From NCBI GenBank assembly GCA_905221605.1, contig CAJNDS010001369.1, positions 730,864-794,863 on the forward strand: a stretch of 64,000 nt of DNA. Direction: 5' to 3'. Every line of letters starts with the position of its first letter. Position 1 is the first letter of the stretch. This document shows positions 20,193 to 27,426 of the stretch, piece by piece. The position numbers and the translations under genes are program-made. The stretch is from Symbiodinium natans (lineage: Eukaryota; Sar; Dinophyceae; Suessiales; Symbiodiniaceae). The notes beneath the pieces are model-generated. The model did not search any database. It saw only the letters and a program-made list of their open reading frames with translations, and was not told the DNA's origin.

Positions 20193-20268
20193 GGTTCATG
20201 TCGTCCCCAAGGTGGGAACGCTCGTGCACATCATGTCAGTGTGCCTGAGACTTGGGCTGCAAAGGGCG
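20193..20268 (+). CDS. Candidate coding exon
   Basis: CTCTTAG|G acceptor. Reads VHVVPKVGTLVHIMSV then CLRLGLQRAA. Well-biased codons; ends at a G-rich tract. Confidence 0.65.
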
Positions 20269-20526
20269 GCTTAGGGTTTAGGGTTTAGGGGATTTAGGGT
20301 TTTAGGGTTTTAGGGTTTTAGGGTTCAGGGGTTAACTTTGACTTGCAGTATGTGATCAGTTCTGTAAATCAGAGTCCCTTTTTGGGTCCCACCGTATAGC
20401 ACAGCACCCTTAAAACAAGGATCGCAAGAGAAGACCCTAGTTTAGAGAACTGCTCATGTCGTCTGGGGCCCGAGAATATCTCTGAACCCTGAAGGTTTTG
20501 TGGTCATTGTTGAGTGTAAATGTTGT

Positions 20527-20556
<30 letters not shown>
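20527..20556. repeat. Poly-G run
   Basis: Thirty uninterrupted G, one of about fifteen G or C homopolymers longer than 15 in the window. Confidence 0.9.
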
Positions 20557-20557
<1 letters not shown>

Positions 20558-20600
20558 GGGGGGGTGGGGAGAACCTAAACCCGAAACCCTAAACCCAAAA

Positions 20601-20720
20601 CCATAATTCGTGGTTTAAGGCCCATAATTCGTGGTTTAAGGCACGTGGCTTAAGGCCCATACTTCGTGGTTTAAGGCCCATAATTCGTGGTTTAAGGCCC
20701 GCGGTTTTAGGCCCACAATC
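20601..20720. repeat. 21-bp minisatellite
   Basis: Five to six copies of CATAATTCGTGGTTTAAGGC with small changes, followed to 20835 by GGGCCTCAAGGCC-containing repeats. Confidence 0.8.
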
Positions 20721-20851
20721 TGGGGTTTAGGTGGGGTTTAGGGTTTCAGGGCCTCAAGGCCAGGGGTTTAAGGTTTCAGGGCCTCAAGGCCTGGAATTTA
20801 GGGCTTTTTGGGCCTCAAGGCCCGGGGTTTAGGGCCTGGGGAGGCTAACGC

Positions 20852-20890
20852 AGAGATGCAATGGCAAGAATATGAAGTTAATGATATCAG
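20852..20890 (+). CDS. Candidate coding exon
   Basis: AACGCAG acceptor, TCAG|GTGTGT donor. Reads MQWQEYEVNDIR. Confidence 0.4.
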
Positions 20891-20959
20891 GTGTGTTTGT
20901 TGTCTCCGTTCGTTGAGGCCTTTGAAACGGAGATGATTGGAGAATACTGGTACTGGTAC

Positions 20960-21062
20960 TGGTATTTCTTCTCAATGTTATGGAATTCTCTGGGTGGGTG
21001 GGTGTTATATCAGAGCCGTAAATATAACTTTACCATAAATTGCTCGACCCGGAGCTGCTGAA
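20960..21062. repeat. Dispersed repeat, partner at 45010-45115
   Basis: AATGTTATGGAATTCTCTGG...GCTGCTGAACCC matches 45010-45115 with substitutions. A triplet of ACTGGT (20948-20965) precedes it. Confidence 0.55.
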
Positions 21063-21091
21063 CCCTAAACCCTAAACCCTAACCCTATCAG

Positions 21092-21190
21092 AGGTTTGCC
21101 GGCGGCATCCTCTTGTCCACCGTTTACGAGCAGCTTGTGGCGACATCCGGCCCAGACGAAGCCTTGGCCTGGTGGGCGACTCGGTCTCAT
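21092..21190 (+). CDS. Coding exon, unknown protein
   Basis: CCTATCAG acceptor. Reads RFAGGILLSTVYEQLVA then TSGPDEALAWWATRS. Strong coding character; a G-rich run follows at 21201. Confidence 0.75.
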
Positions 21191-21593
21191 CATACTAGGG
21201 TGGGGGGGGGGGGGGGGGGGGCGTGATAAAGTTGCACAGGGTTTAGGGGTTTGGGGTTTAGGGTTTAGGGAAGCTGTATAGGCTTCTTAAGCAAGGTTCC
21301 CTAATGCTCCCCACTACTCCCTAAGGCTGCCCGAGCACTGTTAGCATACGGGGGAACATCCCAAGACCCCTATGTCTTCCTTGTCATGGCTTCTCTAAGG
21401 AGCCCTCAAGGCCCCTAAACCCTTCAAACCCTAAACCTTAAGCCCTAAACCCTAAAACCCTGAAACCCTGAAACCCTAAACCCTAAACCCTAAACTCTAG
21501 ACCCTAGACCCTAAACCCTAAAGCCTAAACCCTCCTGAACCCTAAACCCTAGCCCTAAACCCTAGAGCCTAAACCCTAAACCCTAAACCCCAG

Positions 21594-21679
21594 AGGTGCA
21601 GAAGGTGCCCGTCATCGACGGCTTCGCCGTCGTCCCGGCCCTGGCGGTGGCCATGATCTCGGGCGTCAAGAAGACCAAG
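21594..21679 (+). CDS. Coding exon, unknown protein
   Basis: ACCCCAG acceptor, CAAG|GTCCGA donor. Reads VQKVPVIDGFAVVPAL then AVAMISGVKKTK. Nearly all codons end in G or C. Contains a hydrophobic stretch. Confidence 0.8.
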
Positions 21680-21797
21680 GTCCGACCCGAAGCCCTAAAC
21701 CCCAAACCCTAAACCCTAAACCCTGAACCCTGAACCCTGAACCCTGAACCCTACACCCTAAACTTGGATCAGGCAAACCCTAGCCCCTCAAGGCCCT

Positions 21798-21870
21798 AAA
21801 CCCCTAAACCCCTAAACCCCTAAACCCCTAAACCCCTAAACCCCTAAACCCCTAAACCCCTAAACCCCTA
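21798..21870. repeat. CCCCTAAA octamer array
   Basis: Nine copies of an octamer variant with one extra C. Confidence 0.9.
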
Positions 21871-21915
21871 GACCCTATTGGGGTTCAAGGGAGTTTTGGG
21901 CCTCTGGGCCCTCAT

Positions 21916-21959
21916 AGAATGATACCTCGCGAGTTGTTTGTCAGGGTGGTGGTCCTCTA
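21916..21959 (+). CDS. Candidate exon ending in TAA
   Basis: CCCTCATAG acceptor, then MIPRELFVRVVVL and TAA. Confidence 0.35.
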
Positions 21960-22183
21960 ATCACCATATGCTGCAAATGAAAGTATGGAAAGCAAATCTT
22001 GCCACGGTTCCTAAAAATAGAACCGCCATCGTCCCATGTTGCTCATGATAGTCATCGGGCCCGTCTTTACGGGATTAGGCCGACACCCTAATTGAAGCCT
22101 ACCTAAGCCCTAAACCCTAACCCTAAGCCCTAAACCCTAAGCCCAAACTGTAAGAAGACTGCGTTAAGGAAACAAGATCGCAG

Positions 22184-22258
22184 GACAAGTATGGATCGCT
22201 CCAGCGCGCGCCGAGGCACGTGATGTCGCTTGGAAGCTTACTCGGCAGGCCCTGCCCG
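22184..22258 (+). CDS. Coding exon
   Basis: ATCGCAG acceptor. Best frame QVWIAPARAEARDVAW then KLTRQALPG. A second frame (KYGSLQRAPRH) is also open. Confidence 0.6.
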
Positions 22259-22453
22259 GTCTAGGGTTCAGCCTCAGCGGGTTTAGGGTTTAGGATTTAG
22301 GGTTTAGGTTCTTACTTGGAGGTTCAGGGTACCAATCACCCCAATTACAGCTCTGAGTGCAAGCCCCCTACGTCCTAAAAGTAGGTTGTAAGCAGACTTG
22401 TACTTGGGCTGTCAAGTACGCATGAACCGAGTTAAGTGACACTCATAGCTCAG

Positions 22454-22594
22454 CGGCGGTCCAGAATCGCCTGCTTGTTGGCAGAGCATGTTTCTTGGGA
22501 ACCACTTTCTACCAATGCCTTGATAAGAGCCCGCCAAAATGTCATGTTCTTCCGTATAAGGGCCGGAAATTGGGATTATTATCTTCTATTTTGA
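22454..22594 (+). CDS. Coding exon, frame uncertain
   Basis: AGCTCAG acceptor. One frame reads RIACLLAEHVSWEPLS and ends at TGA 22592. Another reads NRLLVGRACFLGTTFYQC. Both stay open for over 45 codons. Confidence 0.5.
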   Translation, partial: RRSRIACLLAEHVSWEPLSTNALIRARQNVMFFRIRAGNWDYYLLF

Positions 22595-22719
22595 GCGATT
22601 GTTTCTGATAGGGGTTCTGATTCTTATCTTTCATTTTGTTTGGGGGTGTGGGCCGGGGGGGGGGGTGGGGGGGGGGGGGTTCTTAAGCAACTAGTAGTCA
22701 GTTCGGTGTTCATATTCAG

Positions 22720-22770
22720 CGACTGAAGCCCGAATCAGATCCCCAGGCTCCCAACTGCGACCTTTGTTGA
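22720..22770 (+). CDS. Candidate exon ending in TGA
   Basis: TATTCAG acceptor. Reads RLKPESDPQAPNCDLC then TGA, directly before the element at 22773. Confidence 0.45.
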   Translation, partial: RLKPESDPQAPNCDLC

Positions 22771-22772
22771 TA

Positions 22773-22884
22773 CTAGGACCCAGAGCAGGCCCTTGTTCCC
22801 TTTTCTTAGGGTTTAGGTTCGCTTCAAAACGCCCTTTAAACCAAAAAGGGCAGCCTTTTTAATTCCTAATTCCCCTGGGTCTAG
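22773..22884. mobile_element. Introner-like element, CTAGG termini
   Basis: CTAGGACCCAG...CTGGGTCTAG inverted termini, flanked by GATA and AATA. The interior matches the 34193 element (CCCTTGTTCCCTTTT, AAAAAGGGCA). Confidence 0.7.
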
Positions 22885-22965
22885 AATAGAGCCTCGTTGA
22901 TACATCTCAGCGAGGCTGTGCGAGGGCTTGCTTGGGGTAATTCGTGCTTTGAACCCAAACCCTAG

Positions 22966-23055
22966 CCTCCCGATTCTTTTGCAACGGTCTCGAGATTTTT
23001 GAAGGAGTTGGTTGAAAAGGACTCAGACGAAAGCGCAACCCTCAAAGGGCTTGGG
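22966..23055 (+). CDS. Coding exon
   Basis: ACCCTAG acceptor. Reads PDSFATVSRFLKELVEK then DSDESATLKGLGT, a helix followed by an acidic turn. Confidence 0.75.
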
Positions 23056-23208
23056 ACCCTAAACCCGAAACCCTAATTAAACCCTACACCCTAAACCCTA
23101 AACCCTAAACCCTACACCGTAAACCCTAAACCCTAAACCCTAATTAAACCCTAAACCCTGAACCCTAAACCCTAAACCCTAACCCTACTCGCCCCTGAAG
23201 CGCCCCAG

Positions 23209-23264
23209 GCTCACTTTGCGGCTGCTGTTGGCCTTTGGATTGTGGTGGGGCCGCCGGGCAAGGA
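23209..23264 (+). CDS. Coding exon
   Basis: GCCCCAG acceptor and GTACGT donor. Reads AHFAAAVGLWIVVGPPGK. Phase 2 at the end fits the next exon starting at 23486 after CCAG. Confidence 0.75.
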
Positions 23265-23296
23265 GTACGTGTTGAGGGTTAGGGCTTTAGGGCTGT

Positions 23297-23371
23297 GAAG
23301 TATAGGGTTTAGGGTTTAGGGTTTAGGGTTTAGGGTTTAGGGTTTAGGGTTTAGGGTTTAGGGTTTAGGGT
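23297..23371. repeat. TTTAGGG tract
   Basis: About ten TTTAGGG units within the intron after 23264. Confidence 0.9.
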
Positions 23372-23485
23372 TCTAGGCGGTTGAGGCCTGGGCCTGCAAA
23401 GGTTCGAGGTTCTTGAATTGGGTTTAAGGTTTAATTGGGGTTTAGGGTTTGGGTTGTAGGGTATGGGGTGAGGTTTCGGGACCAG

Positions 23486-23579
23486 TGCAGCCAACAAAGT
23501 ACCCACTCTCCACGTGCTCCCTGAGGCGTCTTTGACCGCACGAGCCAAGTGGAGGCCCCTGAGGGGCTTTAGAGGGTAG
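23486..23579 (+). CDS. Coding exon
   Basis: GGACCAG acceptor. Joined to the previous exon it reads GKDAANKVPTLHVLPE then ASLTARAKWRP. The 3' boundary toward 23620 is not settled. Confidence 0.7.
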
Positions 23580-23619
23580 GGTGCTGGCGGGTAGGAGACC
23601 CTAAACCCTAAACACACAG

Positions 23620-23712
23620 GTCCATATAGTCCGGGATGATGCTCACATTCCGAGACCCAAGCTCTATACCAAGAAGGATCCATATTTTAGACAGCTCCCC
23701 GAAGACTATTAA
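23620..23712 (+). CDS. Terminal coding exon, unknown protein
   Basis: AACACACAG acceptor. Reads VHIVRDDAHIPRPKLY then TKKDPYFRQLPEDY and TAA at 23710-23712. An AT-rich stretch (TATATATA, CACACACA) follows as a likely 3' UTR. Confidence 0.8.
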   Translation, partial: VHIVRDDAHIPRPKLYTKKDPYFRQLPEDY

Positions 23713-24140
23713 GGCAATATATATATATACACACACACATATGTACTCTTTTTCTTGGCTCCTCAATTCTGCAAACTTAGTGTTAACACGGATATATTAC
23801 ACGGATCCTTTGTGATCACGCTCGTGCTTAGAGGCGTGTTTGGTGTTCTGAGATACGCCCCTAGCGCTGCGCTTGCTCAAAAGAAGTTAGGACAATCATG
23901 CTCTTGAGGTCCTGCCCCCTCCTGAGGCTGCTCTTGTCTCGGGTTAAGCCTGCTCGGACCGCAACTACTAAATAAACACGACGTTCCACTTTTTTCGGGG
24001 GTAGTTGCCTTTCTTGATATTCTGGGCCTGGGATGCGAAAGATGGGTTATAGATTGCATTCTACACCTTCCCAACAAAAGCATGAAACCCTGAACCCGAT
24101 AGCCTTTTAATCACTCTTCGACTCTTCTGGGACGTGGGAG
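23713..24140. other. Probable 3' UTR and intergenic DNA
   Basis: AT-rich, lacks telomere-like repeats until 24086, with no supported exon. This is among the longest repeat-free stretches and supports a gene end at 23712. Confidence 0.55.
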
Positions 24141-24192
24141 AGCGTGCGCGGCCAGGCCAAAGAATGCCCGGACGCTGACTGCGGCTGTGCTG
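24141..24192 (+). CDS. Cysteine-rich coding exon
   Basis: Acceptor at GTGGGAG or a little upstream, CTG|GTTTTA donor. Reads SVRGQAKECPDADCGCAG. Confidence 0.6.
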
Positions 24193-24402
24193 GTTTTATG
24201 CCCTACCCTAATCCCTGAACCCGAAACCCCAAACCCAAACCCTAAACCCGAGATACCCTAATCCCTAACCCCCAAGCCCCAAACCCTAAACCCCAGACCC
24301 TGCGTATTGCTTGGATACTCTGGGGTTTTGGTCCTCCCATCTAGAAGGGGCCCCTATAGGGCTTAGGGCTCCTGTACCAGTTTTACCCTTGCAGAAGATC
24401 TT

Positions 24403-24486
24403 ACCCTAAACCCTAAACCCTAAACCCTAAACCCTAAACCCTAAACCCTAAACCCTAAACCCTAAACCCTAAACCCTAAACCCTAA
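24403..24486. repeat. CCCTAAA tract
   Basis: Twelve perfect units. Confidence 0.95.
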
Positions 24487-24545
24487 AGCCTTAACCTACC
24501 ATAAGAGCTGAAGGTGTGCCACCTAAGATCTAGCCCTAAACTTAG

Positions 24546-24606
24546 GCATCCGCGCGGTGCTCCTCTCCCGGTTCCGCACCAACCTCGTGCCTCCTGGCTT
24601 GTTCAG
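24546..24606 (+). CDS. Coding exon
   Basis: ACTTAG|G acceptor, TTCAG|GTCCGC donor. Reads IRAVLLSRFRTNLVPPGLF with strong GC3. Confidence 0.75.
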
Positions 24607-24928
24607 GTCCGCTAGGGCTTGGGGTTTCGGAACCCTAAACCCTATAAACCCTAAACCCTAAAACCCTAAAACCCGAATCCCTAAAACCCTAAACCCTAAA
24701 CCTTTGGGTCGAAGGAGCCCCAACCTTAAACGTGAAGCCCTGCCAAGGTTTCACCCAAAGCCCCTATGCAACCCCATAAGCTTCGCCCACTAAGCCATAA
24801 ACCCTAAACCCACTAACCCTAAACCCTAAACCCTAAACCCTAAACCCTAAACCCTAAACCCTAAACCCTAAACCTCCTAACCCTAAACCCTAAACCCGAT
24901 GGGGAGGGTTCTGAACTAGCCAAAGCAG

Positions 24929-24967
24929 GGAGTTCTAGGAGTCCCCATGGCTGTGGAGCCCTTGAGG
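24929..24967 (+). CDS. Candidate coding exon
   Basis: AAAGCAG acceptor. Reads GVLGVPMAVEPL; ends at AGG|GTTCAT. Confidence 0.5.
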
Positions 24968-25077
24968 GTTCATAGGATTTGGGGTTTCGGGCTTATAGGG
25001 TTTAGGGCTTAGGGCGTAGGGCTTAGGGTTAGGGTTTTGGGTTTATAGGGTTTATAGTTTATAGGGTGTAGGTTTTT

Positions 25078-25215
25078 GGGTCTAGGGTTTAGGATTTATA
25101 GGGTTTATAGGGTTTATAGGGTTTATAGGGTTTATAGGGTTTATAGGGTTTATAGGGTTTATAGGGTTTAGAGGGTTTACAGGGTTTACAGGGTTTACAG
25201 GGTTTATAGGGTTAG
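25078..25215. repeat. GGGTTTATA nonamer array
   Basis: About twelve nine-base units, later GGGTTTACA: a telomere-like unit expanded by two bases. Confidence 0.9.
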
Positions 25216-25241
25216 GGTCTAGGCCCATGCAGAGACTCCAG

Positions 25242-25405
25242 GTCCTGCGCGCTGGTGGTGGCGATCTTCGCGACGATGGTGCTGAAGCCTGGAATGTGAG
25301 GGGGCGCCGGTCTCCTCAACCCGACGGCCTGGTGGTCCATCTTGGGCAGAGCTCGGGCCAAACACAAGACTCCCATCTTGGCATGTTCCCCCTTATCCTG
25401 CCAAG
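25242..25405 (+). CDS. Coding exon(s) with an in-frame TGA
   Basis: ACTCCAG acceptor. Reads SCALVVAIFATMVLKPGM, a membrane-like segment, then TGA at 25297-25299, then in the same frame GAGLLNPTAWWSILGRA and RAKHKTPILACSPLSC. A stop inside an otherwise open, well-biased frame suggests a pseudogene, two exons around a cryptic short intron, or recoding. Confidence 0.55.
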
Positions 25406-25544
25406 GGATGAGAATCCTAAACCCTAAACCCTAAACCCTAAACCCTAGAGGGTACTACAATCCTGGTTAAGGAGCGTTAGTGTAAGGTTGTAACGCCGAA
25501 ACTCTGAACCCTAGTGGGCAGCGATCCTTTCCGGATCTTGCCGG

Positions 25545-25664
25545 GTCCTGTGCAGCCATGTGCCACACAACACATGCAGACGTCTCGCTCCGTCCAGGAT
25601 TTGGGCCCCTCTTCCTTAAAACTACGTCCTCTTTCTTATTTGCAAACAGCACCTGCCTATAAGG
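25545..25664 (+). CDS. Candidate coding exon, frame uncertain
   Basis: Either MCHTTHADVSLRPGFG then PLFLKTTSSFLFANS with TAA, or an overlapping frame with VQDLGPSSLKLRPLSYL. Both are open. Confidence 0.4.
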
Positions 25665-26035
25665 TTTCGAAGACCCAAGGGGCATACTGGGGAAGACATG
25701 AAGGGAACCCAAAACCCTAAACCCTAAACTACCGTAAGAGGTGATCCCGCAACCTCATCCACACTTTCTTCCTGAGTAGGTATAACGCCCAAGGCAAACT
25801 CTAATCATATTCAGGATCCCTTGAGAAGGTGAGGTATATTCCTTAATTAAGGGGTACTGGGCTCTTTGGCGCTTTACACCCTGGAACCCTACACCCGCAA
25901 TGAACGCTAAGCCGCACCATTTGCCGACTCGAAGCCACCAAAGCCCTAAACCCTCAACCCTAAACCCTAAACCCTAACAACCTAAACCCTAAACCCTAAC
26001 CCCCCTCTCCCCCCCAAAAAAAAACCCACAAAAAG

Positions 26036-26114
26036 CCACCCACATGGCGACGAAGCGGAGACCGCCGCGGGGTGCGCCCGAGGAGGCCCCGCCCTTTTTG
26101 GGGCCCCGCAATGG
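26036..26114 (+). CDS. First coding exon, basic N-terminus
   Basis: ATG at 26044, eight bases after AAAAG. Reads MATKRRPPRGAPEEAPP then FLGPRN, to ATGG|GTTGCT. The frame stays open further (LLFKGVGAAM), so a later donor is possible. Begins a candidate gene ending at 32807. Confidence 0.7.
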
Positions 26115-26448
26115 GTTGCTGTTTAAAGGCGTTGGGGCTGCAATGGGCTTCCCCAAACCCCAAACCCCAAACCCTAAACCCTAAACCCCCACAAGAAATC
26201 CTAAACTTGGGTTAGCGTTGGCGGCTTCCAGGGTTTAGGGCCCAATGTTTTCGGGCCCTGGGTGCACTGAGACTCTTCGAAAGACCCCTTTGGGGGGTAT
26301 GGGGGGCTTACCAAGTTCGGGTTTAGGGTTTAGCGTTTAGGGTTTAGGGTTTAGGGTTTAGAATTTAGGGTTTAGGGTTTAGGGTTTAAGGTTTAGGGGT
26401 GGTTCCGATAGCAGTCAGGAATTTTGTATTTTGTGGAAGTATATTCAG

Positions 26449-26523
26449 AGTCCCCATGTTTGGTCATGTGTCAGACCTTCCGAGGATGTCGCAAGCCCTC
26501 TCTAAATTAACCCCCTAAACCCC
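26449..26523 (+). CDS. Candidate exon, frame uncertain
   Basis: TATTCAG acceptor. Frames PMFGHVSDLPRMSQALS and SPHVWSCVRPSEDVA are both open to a nearby stop. Confidence 0.45.
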
Positions 26524-26734
26524 ATACCATAGGGGTCGGAATAATTTCTAATGGTATTGCCTTCTGGTCCCTGAATGATTATACTACAAAAACCCCCAAA
26601 ACTCTATTCTCATGATTAAGGCCCCTAAAGTATGTAGCCCCTGACCCGATTACCAACGCTGAACCCTATGAACCCTGGAAACCCTAAACCCCTGTGTTGC
26701 CGGGACGGTCGCTGACATTCAGGGTACCCAGAAA

Positions 26735-26865
26735 TCATGGGTTCCCCTACTACCCCCCTCTTTTCTACCCCCCCCCTTGGTTCCCCCTCATAATTATGGC
26801 GATTTCGGAAATCAAGCAGAATTAAGGTAAGGGGAACAAAAGGGGGGTAGTTGGGGAACCCATGA
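26735..26865. mobile_element. MITE-like element, TCATGGGTTCCCC termini
   Basis: About 27-bp inverted repeats (TCATGGGTTCCCCTACTACC and the complement of GGTAGTTGGGGAACCCATGA), total 131 bp. No separate target duplication is seen. Confidence 0.8.
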
Positions 26866-26904
26866 AAGAAGGGGGGCCACCTGAACCCTAAACCCTAAGA
26901 CCGT

Positions 26905-26993
26905 AAGCCCTACATGGCATCGCTGCCACATTCCTTCTGCGGATGCTCGCCTCCGCTTCTGGAGAGTGTTGGTTTGTCACGGAAGCCGAATAA
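26905..26993 (+). CDS. Candidate exon, frame uncertain
   Basis: Frames MASLPHSFCGCSPPLLE and GIAATFLLRMLASASG are both open. A C-rich tract follows. Confidence 0.45.
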
Positions 26994-27124
26994 ACCCTAA
27001 GCTCTAAGCCCTAAACCCTAAACCCTAAACCCAAAACCCTAAGCCCTAAGCCCTAAGCCCTAAGCCCTAAACGGTAAACCCTACCTCCCCTCCCTCCCCC
27101 TCCCAAAACTCGGCAAACACCCAG

Positions 27125-27201
27125 CATCATTGCAAACGAGGCCCTCCCCAAACGCCGGAGAGGGCGCCCGACGAAGTTCACAGAGGACCTGTGGGCTCCT
27201 G
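27125..27201 (+). CDS. AT-hook coding exon
   Basis: ACACCCAG acceptor, CCTG|GTTTAGG donor. Reads IIANEALPKRRRGRPTK then FTEDLWAP. RGRP within a basic run is the core of the AT-hook, a minor-groove DNA-binding motif. The encoded protein may bind AT-rich DNA. Confidence 0.8.
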
Positions 27202-27263
27202 GTTTAGGGTTTAGGGTTTAGGGTTTAGGGTTTAGGGTTTAGGGTTTAGGGTTTAGGGTTTAG
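27202..27263 (+). repeat. Intron-like segment made only of telomere repeat
   Basis: Exactly GTTTAGG x 8 plus GTTTAG, 62 bp, between the AT-hook exon and 27264-27300. Its first bases are a GT donor and its last bases TTTAG an acceptor. Confidence 0.7.
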
Positions 27264-27300
27264 GATGACGGGACTTTGAGGGCTTTGAGAGCCTCGACGG
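27264..27300 (+). CDS. Candidate micro-exon
   Basis: 37 nt between two pure telomere-repeat tracts, reading DDGTLRALRAST. Phase does not match a direct join at 27201, so an earlier donor (GAG|GACCTG) may be used. Confidence 0.45.
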
Positions 27301-27390
27301 GTTTAGGGTTTAGGGTTTAGGGTTTAGGGTTTAGGGTTTAGGGTTTAGGGTTTAGGCATTAGGGTCCCGGGTTTTGGGGTTTAGGGTTTG

Positions 27391-27426
27391 GAGTTCCCTA
27401 TATAACCCCTATGTGTACCTTATATA
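27391..27426. other. Left flank of the array, half of a split repeat
   Basis: GTTCCCTATATAACCCCTA...CCTTATATA matches the complement of 31344-31375. With the right flank (30956-30985) it reconstitutes the uninterrupted inverted copy at 31314-31375. Confidence 0.8.

Noticed and set aside
20601-20720. CRISPR-like array of ~21-bp repeats
   Set aside because: Units are contiguous without unique spacers and the genome is eukaryotic.
23351-23683. 110-codon minus-strand frame
   Set aside because: It is the complement of TTTAGGG repeats plus the well-supported plus-strand exons at 23486 and 23620.
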